NCBI GenBank assembly: GCA_947501635.1
Contig: CANMWT010000008.1
Span: forward strand, 62,001-126,000
DNA: 64,000 nucleotides
Direction of reading: 5' to 3'
Source: an uncultured Roseobacter sp.
Lineage (GTDB): Bacteria > Pseudomonadota > Alphaproteobacteria > Rhodobacterales > Rhodobacteraceae
Shown piece by piece: positions 18,944 to 26,451 of this stretch. Every line of letters starts with the position of its first letter. The stretch's first letter is position 1. The notes below the pieces were generated by a model. That model did no database searches. It had not been told where the DNA came from and saw only the letters and a list, made by a program, of their open reading frames with translations. A program made the position numbers and the translations under genes.

Positions 18944-20137
18944 ATGACCGAATTAACCATCCTGATGCCCTGCCTGAACGAGATCGAGACACTTGAAGTC
19001 TGCATCCGCAAGGCACAGACCTATCTTCGTGAAAGCGGTGTCGAGGGCGAGGTGCTGATATCCGACAACGGATCAACGGATGGCAGTCAGGAACTTGCCC
19101 GCAAGCTCGGAGCGCGCGTCGTGGATGCACCGCGCAAAGGATACGGCGCCGCGCTGATTGCAGGTATCGATGCGGCACAGGGCCGGTTCATTATTATGGG
19201 CGACAGCGACGATTCCTACGATTTCTCACGGCTGGACGCCTTCGTTCAGTCGCTGCGTGAAGGCGCTGACCTGGTTATGGGCAACCGCTTCAAGGGAGGC
19301 ATCGAAAAGAACGCAATGCCGCCACTGCACCGCTACCTCGGCAACCCAGTTCTTTCGACGCTCGGGCGCATCTTCTACCGCACCCCCGTCGGTGACTTCC
19401 ACTGTGGTCTGCGCGGCTTTTCACGGTCCGCCATCCTGAACCTGAAACTCAGCACACCGGGCATGGAATTCGCCTCTGAGATGGTTATCAAGGCCACCCT
19501 GGCCGGGCTGCGCATCGACGAAGTACCCACCACGCTCAGCCCCGACGGCCGGTCCCGCCCACCGCACCTGCGCAGCTGGAGAGACGGCTGGCTGCATCTG
19601 AAACTGCTGTTTACTTTCGCGCCCCACTGGCTCTTTTATTATCCGGGCATGGCGCTCATGGCCGTTGGCTTGGCCGTCTTCGCGCTACTCATCGGGGGCC
19701 CCGTGGCAATCGGTAGCGTCACATTCGACATCGCCGCCCTTATTCTGGCAAGCGCCCTGATCCTCGTCGGTTTCCAGCTGGTGTGCTTTTATGGGCTGGC
19801 CCGACTGTTTTCCGTGCGCTTTGGCTTCCTGCCGACATCGCAACGGTTTGAACGCTTGTCACAACAAATAAGCGTTGACCGAGCCTGCCAATTCGGCGGT
19901 GCGCTGGTCCTTGCCGCGATCGCCGCAACTGTAGGATCCTTCGTGTTGTGGTCCAATGCCGGGTGGGGCGATCTGAATCCAAGCGTCATCGCACGCCCTG
20001 CAGCCTTCGTCGTGGTCAGCGCGTCGCTCGGCGTACAAACAGTCACGGTCGGGTTTCTCTGGGGCCTCTTCAGTCAACGCATCGACCAAAAAGCCGATGG
20101 CCAAAAACCCGCACTGCTCTTTCCAGCAACGAACTGA
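18944..20137 (+). CDS. Polyprenyl-phosphate glycosyltransferase (GT2, DPM/GtrB-like)
   Basis: The ATG at 18944 has GAGGA eight bases upstream, giving about 397 residues. The N-terminal GT2 catalytic domain starts MTELTILMPCLNEIETL, with SDNGSTDGS and the nucleotide-sugar site IIMGDSDDSYDF (D-x-D type), and later GDFHCGLRGF, typical of dolichyl-phosphate mannose/glucose synthases. From about residue 230 on there are four hydrophobic helices (WLFYYPGMALMAVGLAVFALL and following). The enzyme should load a sugar from an NDP donor onto undecaprenyl phosphate at the inner membrane. It is divergent from the GT-C/GtrA pair across a 242-bp region that otherwise looks empty. Confidence 0.85.
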   Translation: MTELTILMPCLNEIETLEVCIRKAQTYLRESGVEGEVLISDNGSTDGSQELARKLGARVVDAPRKGYGAALIAGIDAAQGRFIIMGDSDDSYDFSRLDAFVQSLREGADLVMGNRFKGGIEKNAMPPLHRYLGNPVLSTLGRIFYRTPVGDFHCGLRGFSRSAILNLKLSTPGMEFASEMVIKATLAGLRIDEVPTTLSPDGRSRPPHLRSWRDGWLHLKLLFTFAPHWLFYYPGMALMAVGLAVFALLIGGPVAIGSVTFDIAALILASALILVGFQLVCFYGLARLFSVRFGFLPTSQRFERLSQQISVDRACQFGGALVLAAIAATVGSFVLWSNAGWGDLNPSVIARPAAFVVVSASLGVQTVTVGFLWGLFSQRIDQKADGQKPALLFPATN

Positions 20138-20156
20138 ACTGCCGAAACCGGCACAG

Positions 20157-20783
20157 TCACTGCGCCTGCGTCACCCGCGCCGCCAATCGCAACGCGTGAC
20201 TGGCATCCGTCGCATGGGGCGGCAAAACAGGATCATAGGCCGCACGGATCAACCCCGCGATCTCGGGACGTAAAATCGTTTTCTCCCCTGCCACGACCAG
20301 CGGCGAGTTATCCGTAAACGCTCTGTCAGACCACAACAGCACAGATTGCACGACCTGACTCAAGGCAAGGGTCTGCGCCGGGACGGCACCAAGCGCGTCG
20401 TCCATACGCAGAAAAACAAAACAGGCCTTGATCGCTCCGTCTCGATCAAAACGGAAAACCCTGTACTGGTTCGCCCCGACCTCTTCAAGACGCGCCACCA
20501 GAGGCCCCAGATCTGGGACCAGGCGGTCCATCCCGGACACTTGCGGCAACTCCTCCCAGTGCCGAAAAAAGAAAAACATCAAATTGCTACCCAGCTCCGG
20601 ATCCGTCTCGGCCAGTTTATGGCCCGACAAGGCCATGACCGCCTCCAACGCCCCCTTGACCACCGACAGCGTTTCATCCGTAACCCCGAACACAACCGGC
20701 GCAATCGGCCGGCCCCAACGCGCAAAGAAATAGTCACCCTCCGCGCGCGTGAAGAGCGCCTCGACATCCGCTGCTTGCATCAT
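20157..20783 (-). CDS. Conserved protein of unknown function next to ruvB
   Basis: A 208-residue soluble protein without signal peptide or membrane helices. Visible stretches are YFFARWGRPIAPVVFGV, NLMFFFFRHWEELPQVSGMDRLVPDL and the C-terminal ILRPEIAGLIRAAYDPVLP. I recognise no catalytic motif; similar proteins are, in my memory, annotated as hypothetical in Rhodobacteraceae. It lies downstream of ruvB on the same strand, with one copy of the dispersed 3' element (20788-20820) in the 51-base gap. Its two first codons are both ATG. Confidence 0.72.
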   Translation of the reverse strand: MMQAADVEALFTRAEGDYFFARWGRPIAPVVFGVTDETLSVVKGALEAVMALSGHKLAETDPELGSNLMFFFFRHWEELPQVSGMDRLVPDLGPLVARLEEVGANQYRVFRFDRDGAIKACFVFLRMDDALGAVPAQTLALSQVVQSVLLWSDRAFTDNSPLVVAGEKTILRPEIAGLIRAAYDPVLPPHATDASHALRLAARVTQAQ

Positions 20784-20787
20784 CTGC

Positions 20788-20820
20788 TTCTTTGGTCCTC
20801 AAATATCCCCGCCGGAGGCA
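20788..20820 (-). repeat. Dispersed 3' element, copy 1 (after ruvB)
   Basis: Read on the minus strand the element contains CCTCCGGCGGGGATATTT followed by GAGGACCAAAGAA. It begins 14 bases after the ruvB stop and ends just before the start of the next gene. Two near-identical copies lie at 27755-27788 and 37785-37818, always in this orientation and just behind a minus-strand stop codon. A short GGCA/TGCC hairpin precedes this copy. Confidence 0.75.
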
Positions 20821-20834
20821 TAAAAGTTACTGCC

Positions 20835-21854
20835 CTAACCGAAAAGATCACTTTGAGGCTTGGGCGCCTCAAGGCCAAGATGCGTCCAGCCCTTTTGCGC
20901 AAGCATCCGACCGCGCGGTGTCCGCTGGATCAGCCCCTGCTGCAGCAAAAAAGGCTCGATTACCTCTTCCAACGCGTCCCGGCTCTCGGACAGGGCCGCA
21001 CTCATTGTCTCGATCCCCACAGGACCACCAGCGTAATTCTCCGCGATCAACCGCAGATAGCGCCGGTCGGCACCGTCAAGGCCCAAATGATCAACCCCCA
21101 GGCGCGTCAGCGCCATATCTGCAAGAGCCTGCGTTACACGACCTTCTCCTTCCACGACCGCGAAATCCACAACGCGCCGCAACAAACGCCCTGCGATCCG
21201 CGGCGTGCCACGTGCGCGGCGCGCGATCTCGCGTGCGCCTCCCTCGTCAGCCGGCGCGCCAAGCTTGCGCGCATTGGTCTCCACAATCACAAACAGCTCG
21301 TCTTCTGTGTAGAACTGCAACCGCGTGGGAATACCAAAACGGTCCCGCAAGGGTGTGGTCAGCAACCCCATACGCGTCGTCGCCCCGACCAGTGTAAACG
21401 GCTGCAATTCGATCCGCACCGTCCGCGCCGCAGGCCCCTCTCCAATGACCAGATCCAACTCGAAATCCTCCAGCGCCGGATACAGCACCTCTTCCACTGC
21501 GGGGTTCAAGCGATGGATCTCATCGATAAACAGTACATCGCGCGCATCAAGGTTTGTCAGGATCGCTGCGAGATCCCCCGCCTTGGCCAACACCGGCCCG
21601 CTGGTCATGCGAAAATTCACGCCAAGCTCGCGCGCCATAATCTGCGCCAGTGTCGTCTTGCCCAATCCGGGTGGGCCGTGAAAAAGCGTATGATCCATCG
21701 CCTCACCGCGCTGGCGGGCAGAGGCAATAAACACGCGTAGATTTGCCCGCGCCTCCGTCTGTCCGACAAAGTCATCAAGCTGCTGCGGGCGCAACGCACG
21801 GTCGGTGTCTTCGGGCAAAGCGTCAGGACGCACTGTGGGATCGATATCGCTCAT
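20835..21854 (-). CDS. ruvB: Holliday junction branch migration helicase RuvB
   Basis: AAA+ motor, about 339 residues from the ATG at 21854, which has AGGA six bases upstream; a second in-frame ATG at 21860 is too close to that site. Walker A is [12 protein letters not shown] near residue 60, Walker [12 protein letters not shown], sensor 1 GATTR, and the arginine finger region RDRFGI; the winged-helix domain follows. RuvB drives branch migration with RuvA and hands junctions to RuvC. The gene is 20 bases downstream of ruvA in the order ruvC-ruvA-ruvB. Confidence 0.97.
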   Translation of the reverse strand: MSDIDPTVRPDALPEDTDRALRPQQLDDFVGQTEARANLRVFIASARQRGEAMDHTLFHGPPGLGKTTLAQIMARELGVNFRMTSGPVLAKAGDLAAILTNLDARDVLFIDEIHRLNPAVEEVLYPALEDFELDLVIGEGPAARTVRIELQPFTLVGATTRMGLLTTPLRDRFGIPTRLQFYTEDELFVIVETNARKLGAPADEGGAREIARRARGTPRIAGRLLRRVVDFAVVEGEGRVTQALADMALTRLGVDHLGLDGADRRYLRLIAENYAGGPVGIETMSAALSESRDALEEVIEPFLLQQGLIQRTPRGRMLAQKGWTHLGLEAPKPQSDLFG

Positions 21855-21880
21855 CTTCATTCCTGCTCTGACACGCTATC

Positions 21881-22537
21881 CTAGCCCTTCGGAGCCAGGA
21901 GTTTCAACGCGGCGCGGATCAGGCTGCCTGTATCGGCATCGGGCGTCTCGCCCGCGGCCTGCGCCACGGCCCCCGCCGCGTCGCCCGCGCTATAGCCCAG
22001 ATTGCTCAATGCAGACAACGCCTCCGCTTGCGCAGAACTTTGTTGCGGCGCAAGGCCCGGTGTGGAGGCCGTTTCAATCACATCGCCCGTATCAGCCGCG
22101 GTAGCGCGTGCCACGGTGTCTCCCATAGCCATGACCACCGGCGCTTTGTCCTTGAGGTCCAGAACGACACGCTGGGCAATCTTGGGGCCCACACCCTTGG
22201 CTGCTTTCACCGCATTCCAGTCCCCCAGCGCAATGGCACGGCTGACCCCATCGGCCCCCAGAGTCCCGAGGATCGCCAGAGACGCTTTGGCCCCCACCCC
22301 CTGAACGGACGTCAGCAACCGGTGCCATTCCTTCTCGGCCAGCGTCGAAAATCCATAAAGCTGCATCAAGTCTTCGCGCACCAGCAAATCCGTATAAAGC
22401 GCTACGGCTTCGCCCGCGCCGGGCAAAGCCGCCAGTGTCCGCTCAGAGCAGTACACAAGATAGCCGACGCCCCGCACGTCCACCAGCAGGTGATCTGCGG
22501 CGCGATACTCGATCCGTCCTGAAATCTTGCCGATCAT
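21881..22537 (-). CDS. ruvA: Holliday junction DNA helicase subunit RuvA
   Basis: RuvA, 218 residues. The N-terminal OB fold starts [29 protein letters not shown], the two helix-hairpin-helix motifs are in [17 protein letters not shown] and [17 protein letters not shown], and the C-terminal domain III ([16 protein letters not shown]) binds RuvB. Between them is an acidic/threonine-rich linker. The start codon overlaps the ruvC stop as ATGA, indicating translational coupling. Confidence 0.97.
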   Translation of the reverse strand: MIGKISGRIEYRAADHLLVDVRGVGYLVYCSERTLAALPGAGEAVALYTDLLVREDLMQLYGFSTLAEKEWHRLLTSVQGVGAKASLAILGTLGADGVSRAIALGDWNAVKAAKGVGPKIAQRVVLDLKDKAPVVMAMGDTVARATAADTGDVIETASTPGLAPQQSSAQAEALSALSNLGYSAGDAAGAVAQAAGETPDADTGSLIRAALKLLAPKG

Positions 22538-23040
22538 GCTCTGACCCTGCGCAACGCTGCCTCATACCCGGCAGCCCCGCCGTGATGGGCATGACAAATC
22601 GCTATTGCAAGCGCATCTGCAGCATCAGGCCCGTTGATCTCGGCGCCGGGCAACTGCAACCTGACCATATGCAGCACTTGCCGCTTGTCTGCATGCCCTA
22701 CCCCCACCACAGTCTTTTTGACCTTGTTGGGCGCGTATTCACCAACCGCAAGACCCGCCTGCGCCGGTACCAGCATCGCAATCCCGCGCGCCTGCCCCAG
22801 CTTCAAGGTCCCGACTCCATCCTTATTAACGAATGTCTGTTCGACAGCTGCAGTCGTCGGGGCAAAACGGGCAATCACTGCGCTAAGTTGTTCATGCAAG
22901 GACAGCAGCCGTTCTGACAGCGCGTTACCCGTCGACGTGCAGGTGCCATTGGCGACATGCGTCAGTCGACTGCCCACAACGTCGATGACACCCCAACCAA
23001 GGTTTCTCAGCCCCGGATCAATCCCGATAACCCGCTCCAT
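22534..23040 (-). CDS. ruvC: Crossover junction endodeoxyribonuclease RuvC
   Basis: RuvC resolvase, 168 residues. The RNase H-like active site is visible: [13 protein letters not shown] (Asp8 in GIDPG), the Glu of [11 protein letters not shown], and the two Asp residues near [17 protein letters not shown] take the ATG at 23040; a GTG directly before it is also in frame. It is the first gene of ruvCAB on the minus strand; its promoter must lie in the AT-rich region above 23043. Confidence 0.97.
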   Translation of the reverse strand: MERVIGIDPGLRNLGWGVIDVVGSRLTHVANGTCTSTGNALSERLLSLHEQLSAVIARFAPTTAAVEQTFVNKDGVGTLKLGQARGIAMLVPAQAGLAVGEYAPNKVKKTVVGVGHADKRQVLHMVRLQLPGAEINGPDAADALAIAICHAHHGGAAGYEAALRRVRA

Positions 23041-23286
23041 CACCTGTGCCCCATAAAATTTTTTCTATTAGGGTACGCACTAGCACGAAAGGCGAACATC
23101 GGCCAAGCATTTAGAAATCGCCCGTTTTTTGGCAAGGATTTTTCAATCCTGTGGAAAAGGGTCGAAAAACGTCACCGCGCCGGCGAAATACGACACAATA
23201 AAATTCTGTATTTTTCATTTATTTACCGGGCATTACACATAATTTAACCCATGCAAAAAATGCATATCGCCCATGCAATTTTGCAC

Positions 23287-23313
23287 CTTGCTGAAATTTT
23301 ATGCAGCCCATAT
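23287..23313 (+). promoter_or_regulatory. RpoH (sigma-32)-type promoter of the DUF1127 gene
   Basis: The -35 part CTTGCTG (23287-23293) and the -10 part GCCCATAT (23306-23313) are 12 bases apart. This fits the RpoH consensus CTTGAAA-N11-16-CCCCATNT, with 7 of 8 bases in the -10, and the CCATAT-type -10 reported for RpoHI/RpoHII in Rhodobacter. It predicts a leader of about 50 bases before the ATG at 23372. The remainder of 23041-23286 is AT-rich, serves as the divergent promoter region for ruvC, and contains repeated CATGCAA words around 23250-23277 but nothing I can name. Confidence 0.6.
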
Positions 23314-23371
23314 CTGCGCTCCACAACACACCGGCATGACCGGTCAACACAAACTCAGAAGGACGGCTAAC

Positions 23372-23590
23372 ATGGCTATTTTTGATACCACACGCACCAC
23401 TTACGGTTCCGCCAGCGCGGCGAGCCGTTTCTCTGCATTCTTTTCTTCCGCTGTTGCGGCAGTCGTTGCATGGAATGACGCACGCGTCACACGCAACGCG
23501 CTTTCCGACCTGACAGACCGCGAATTGGAAGACATCGGCTTGAGCCGCGCAGACATCGATTACGTAGCAGACAGCAACCTGATCCGCTAA
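23372..23590 (+). CDS. DUF1127 small protein (CcaF1-like)
   Basis: A 72-residue protein with AGAAGGA in front of its ATG. The N-terminal half is Ser/Ala/Thr-rich (MAIFDTTRTTYGSASAASRF) with an amphipathic helix (SAVAAVVAWNDARVTRNA). The C-terminal half is the DUF1127 core: LSDLTDRELEDIGLSRADID. In Rhodobacter sphaeroides a DUF1127 protein (CcaF1) is an RNA-binding protein made from a stress-induced transcript that also yields CcsR small RNAs and depends on RpoHI/RpoHII. Here the gene has an RpoH-like promoter but ends in a single strong terminator 40 bases after the stop, so no room is left for a CcsR-type array. Confidence 0.85.
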   Translation: MAIFDTTRTTYGSASAASRFSAFFSSAVAAVVAWNDARVTRNALSDLTDRELEDIGLSRADIDYVADSNLIR

Positions 23591-23630
23591 ACCGCAAATC
23601 TGCTGATGCAGTAGCAAACGCATAAAAGAA

Positions 23631-23666
23631 AAGCCGCGCTGACAATTGGGTCAGCGCGGCTTTTTT
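23631..23666 (+). terminator. Rho-independent terminator of the DUF1127 gene
   Basis: A 13-bp perfect stem, AAGCCGCGCTGAC with GTCAGCGCGGCTT, around the loop AATTGG, ends in six T. It begins 40 bases after the stop codon and is one of the strongest terminators in the window. Confidence 0.95.
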
Positions 23667-23735
23667 AACAAGTGAAAACCTTGGAGGGACTTTCAATACA
23701 CTCGTTATACGGCAACATGCCGTGGTACAAAACTA

Positions 23736-24080
23736 TTACCCAATGAGCCCGCTCAGCAGCGTGGCGAGGTGTCGGCTCAGTGGGTCGGCTTGCATGATCC
23801 ATGCCGCCGCTTGTTCAAAAGACGTTCCGGACATGAGCGCGTCTATACGCCCTTGATACACAACCGGTCCTACCACTGACAACGTAATGACTTTAAACCC
23901 GATCAACCCCAGCAACGCTGTGGCAAGCAAGCGCACGAGCATACCGTTGCTCTGGCGCTTTGGCTCTACCGTGATCAAGCCATCGGGATTAATTCGAGCC
24001 ACATACCCCGCGGCAAGCTCTTTGTGCTTGCGTTCGAGGCTTTCTAGCCTTTTTTCAAATTGAGTGAATGTGTCCGACAT
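23736..24080 (-). CDS. Small membrane protein with N-terminal coiled coil, unknown function
   Basis: The ATG at 24080 has GGAGAG seven bases upstream; the product is 114 residues. The N-terminus is a charged helix of coiled-coil type (FTQFEKRLESLERKHKELAAGYV), followed by a short strand region (INPDGLITVEPKRQ) and one hydrophobic segment at about 52-75 (LVRLLATALLGLIGFKVITLSVVG). The C-terminal 35 residues are soluble. No known family comes to mind. It lies alone between prmA and the DUF1127 terminator; two direct repeats sit in its upstream region (24154-24186). Confidence 0.65.
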   Translation of the reverse strand: MSDTFTQFEKRLESLERKHKELAAGYVARINPDGLITVEPKRQSNGMLVRLLATALLGLIGFKVITLSVVGPVVYQGRIDALMSGTSFEQAAAWIMQADPLSRHLATLLSGLIG

Positions 24081-24153
24081 CCCACTCTCCCATCGATCTG
24101 GCCCCCACCGGATCGACATCCAAAGTGTCTTTGAAATGTGGTCTTTTCAAGGC

Positions 24154-24186
24154 AAATAGGGCAAATATGACGAAAATAGGGCTAAT
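24154..24186. repeat. Two direct repeats upstream of the small membrane protein gene
   Basis: AAATAGGGCAAAT at 24154-24166 recurs as AAATAGGGCTAAT at 24174-24186, with 12 of 13 bases identical. The copies are 20 bases apart, two turns of the helix, between the prmA stop and the start at 24080. The arrangement suits a transcription-factor site, but no factor is known. Confidence 0.45.
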
Positions 24187-24187
24187 T

Positions 24188-25060
24188 TCACGACGCTTTG
24201 ACGAAAACTAATGTTGTCCAGTCAACAATCTCTTGGCGGCTGACAGAATTGAAGCCGTTGCGTGCATAAACCTCCAGTACGTCATCGGCCTGTTCATTCA
24301 GAATTCCAGACAGAATCGCATATCCACCCGGTTTCAAATGGGCGCTCACATCCGGCGCAAGCGCGATCAGCGGACCTTTAAGAATGTTGGCAAAGATCAG
24401 ATCGAAAGGCGCTGCTGCCGAAAGCGCAGGGTGCGCAAAGCCTGCAGCTTCGACACAAGTGACCCGTTCCGCCAGTCCGTTGGCCACCACATTGCTGCGC
24501 GCCACGTCCACCGCAACCTCGTCAATATCGCTGGCCAGCACAGGCGAAGGCCAGATCCGTGCCGCAGCCATAGCAAGGACCGCAGTGCCACAGCCGATAT
24601 CTACCACATTCTTACCGGTAAAGCCCTGCTCGGCCAGACTGTCGAGCGCGCGCAGACACCCCAATGTCGTGCCGTGGTGCCCCGTGCCAAAAGCCATTGC
24701 CGCTTCGATCAGCAGCGGCTCGCAGGCGTCAGGCACTTTGTCGGCGTCATGGCTGCCATAAACAAAAAAACGACCCGCGGCGACGGGTGCGAGTTCACGA
24801 CGCACATGCGCCACCCAATCCGTCTCGGGCAGTTCGGATACCACAAATGGTTGCGCACCGGTTGCTGCAGACAACAGCATCAGCGCAGTTTCATCCGGCG
24901 TTTCCGTGAAATAGCCGCCAACCTCCCACAACCCCGATCCGTCCTCCACTTCGAACACCCCCACGCCAGTGGGTTCGGGCACAAGGTTCTCCATCGCCGC
25001 GCCAAGCTTTTCGGCAGCGTCCTTCCCGGGCAATGTCGTCAGGGCGGTGAAAGTGGGCAT
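24188..25060 (-). CDS. prmA: Ribosomal protein L11 methyltransferase
   Basis: PrmA, 290 residues. It trimethylates lysines and the N-terminus of ribosomal protein L11. The N-terminal L11-recognition domain is followed by MAFGTGHHGTTLGCLRALD, the family signature, then the SAM site VVDIGCGTAVLAMAAA and the substrate loop FANILKGPLIALAP (N-I-L in place of N-P-P-Y). The start ATG overlaps the end of the MATE gene by about one base, so it is translated from the same mRNA as the two transporters upstream. Confidence 0.96.
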   Translation of the reverse strand: MPTFTALTTLPGKDAAEKLGAAMENLVPEPTGVGVFEVEDGSGLWEVGGYFTETPDETALMLLSAATGAQPFVVSELPETDWVAHVRRELAPVAAGRFFVYGSHDADKVPDACEPLLIEAAMAFGTGHHGTTLGCLRALDSLAEQGFTGKNVVDIGCGTAVLAMAAARIWPSPVLASDIDEVAVDVARSNVVANGLAERVTCVEAAGFAHPALSAAAPFDLIFANILKGPLIALAPDVSAHLKPGGYAILSGILNEQADDVLEVYARNGFNSVSRQEIVDWTTLVFVKAS

Positions 25061-26451
25061 CAGCGTCTCCGGTAGCGGTCGGGGTTCGGGTAGGGCCGTG
25101 GAGGCGCAAGGTCAAGAGGCGCATCCTCACCCGGTGTCAAATGGCGCACATAGTGCCATCCCCACAGACAGGCACAGGCACCCACCAGCGCGCTCGCAGC
25201 CGCTTGTCCGAATATCACCCCGGACGCCCCGAATGTACCTGCCATGACAATGGCGGCAGGCCATCCGATCACCACCTCTTTGACCCAGTTCAGCAGGGTT
25301 GAGCGCGCGGGTTTGCCCAAGGTGTTGAAAGCCGCGTTGGAAACGAAAAGCGCACCCACAAAGACAAAGCCGCCCACACCGATGGAGGTAAACGCGCGCA
25401 GCACCTCCGCCCCCTGACCCTCAAGACCGAAAAGCTGGCTGACAAGGGGCGTGACCGTGAACAGCACAGCCCACATGGCCAGCGTGTAGATCAGACAAAA
25501 CACCAGCGCATCACGATAGGTCGAGCGCACACGCGCCATCTGCCCCGCCCCGTAGTTTTGCCCGAATATCCCGCCAATGGCGCCCGACAAAGCGAAAATG
25601 CCGCCAAAAGCCACCACCGTCAGCCGCCCGACCACGGCCCAGGCTGCCACAGCATCGTCGCCGAAAGGTGCAGTCACGATGGTCAGCAGATAGTTACCCA
25701 CCGGTGTGGCCATCTGCGTCGCAATCGCAGGCAGCGCAATCAGAAGATAAGGCCACGCGTATCGTAGCGAAGGCGCAAACCCGGGCCAAGAGATCAGCCT
25801 TTGCTGGTACACCGCAAAATAAAGCCCCAGCCCCATCAGTGCGAGCCGAAACAAAACAAGCCCCACCGCAGCACCATCAAGCCCCCAACCCAGCCAAAGG
25901 ATCAAAACGGGATCCACAACCATCAAAATCGCGCCGGAAATCAGCGTGATGTACATGGCTTTCGCGCCGAACCCATCCGCCCGCAAAACGCCGGAGGCGA
26001 TCAATCCCACCGCCATCAGCACCAGCGACGGCACCGTGATCGCCAGATACCGCGCAGCCAATGCAGCAGTTTCGCCGGTGGCACCAGCCACAGCGACCAG
26101 ATCATGCCGAAACCACACGACAAGTGCCGCGACCACCGCCTGAAAAGCCACCGCAACCATCATGGCAACCCCGGCTTGTTCAGCTGCACCCGTCCTATCC
26201 CGCGCACCGATCCTGCGCGACACCAGGGCGGTTGAAGCGATCATCAGACCCACACCGGAAGACACCGAAAAGAACTGGATCGCGAAGGCAAAGCCGATGG
26301 CGGCAACCAGTCCCGGATCGCCAAGCTGCGCGATCCAGACAAGATTTGCTGCATCCACAAGAAAAACAAAGGTGATGCCGAAAGCGCCGGTCGCCGTCAT
26401 GCGCACCACATGCCCCATGGTGCTACCGCTCAGAAACCGCCCCTCGCTCAT
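25060..26451 (-). CDS. MATE-family efflux transporter
   Basis: The ATG at 26451 overlaps the stop of the MFS gene as ATGA and gives about 463 residues beginning MSEGRFLSGSTMGHVVRMTATG. About twelve membrane helices are arranged as two MatE repeats, with VWIAQLGDPGLVAAIGFAFAIQF in the first and WAVVGRLTVVAFGGIFALSGAIGGIFGQNYGAGQ opening the second. Proteins of this kind (DinF/NorM type) export cationic drugs or metabolites in exchange for Na+ or H+. The C-terminus is Pro/Arg-rich. Substrate unknown. It is coupled to both neighbours, MFS upstream and prmA downstream. Confidence 0.88.
   Translation of the reverse strand: MSEGRFLSGSTMGHVVRMTATGAFGITFVFLVDAANLVWIAQLGDPGLVAAIGFAFAIQFFSVSSGVGLMIASTALVSRRIGARDRTGAAEQAGVAMMVAVAFQAVVAALVVWFRHDLVAVAGATGETAALAARYLAITVPSLVLMAVGLIASGVLRADGFGAKAMYITLISGAILMVVDPVLILWLGWGLDGAAVGLVLFRLALMGLGLYFAVYQQRLISWPGFAPSLRYAWPYLLIALPAIATQMATPVGNYLLTIVTAPFGDDAVAAWAVVGRLTVVAFGGIFALSGAIGGIFGQNYGAGQMARVRSTYRDALVFCLIYTLAMWAVLFTVTPLVSQLFGLEGQGAEVLRAFTSIGVGGFVFVGALFVSNAAFNTLGKPARSTLLNWVKEVVIGWPAAIVMAGTFGASGVIFGQAAASALVGACACLWGWHYVRHLTPGEDAPLDLAPPRPYPNPDRYRRR

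Noticed and set aside
23225-23290. CtrA-type site (TTAA-N7-TTAA) in the ruvC / DUF1127 gap
   Set aside because: Only a single TTTAA half is present, without a second half at the right spacing.
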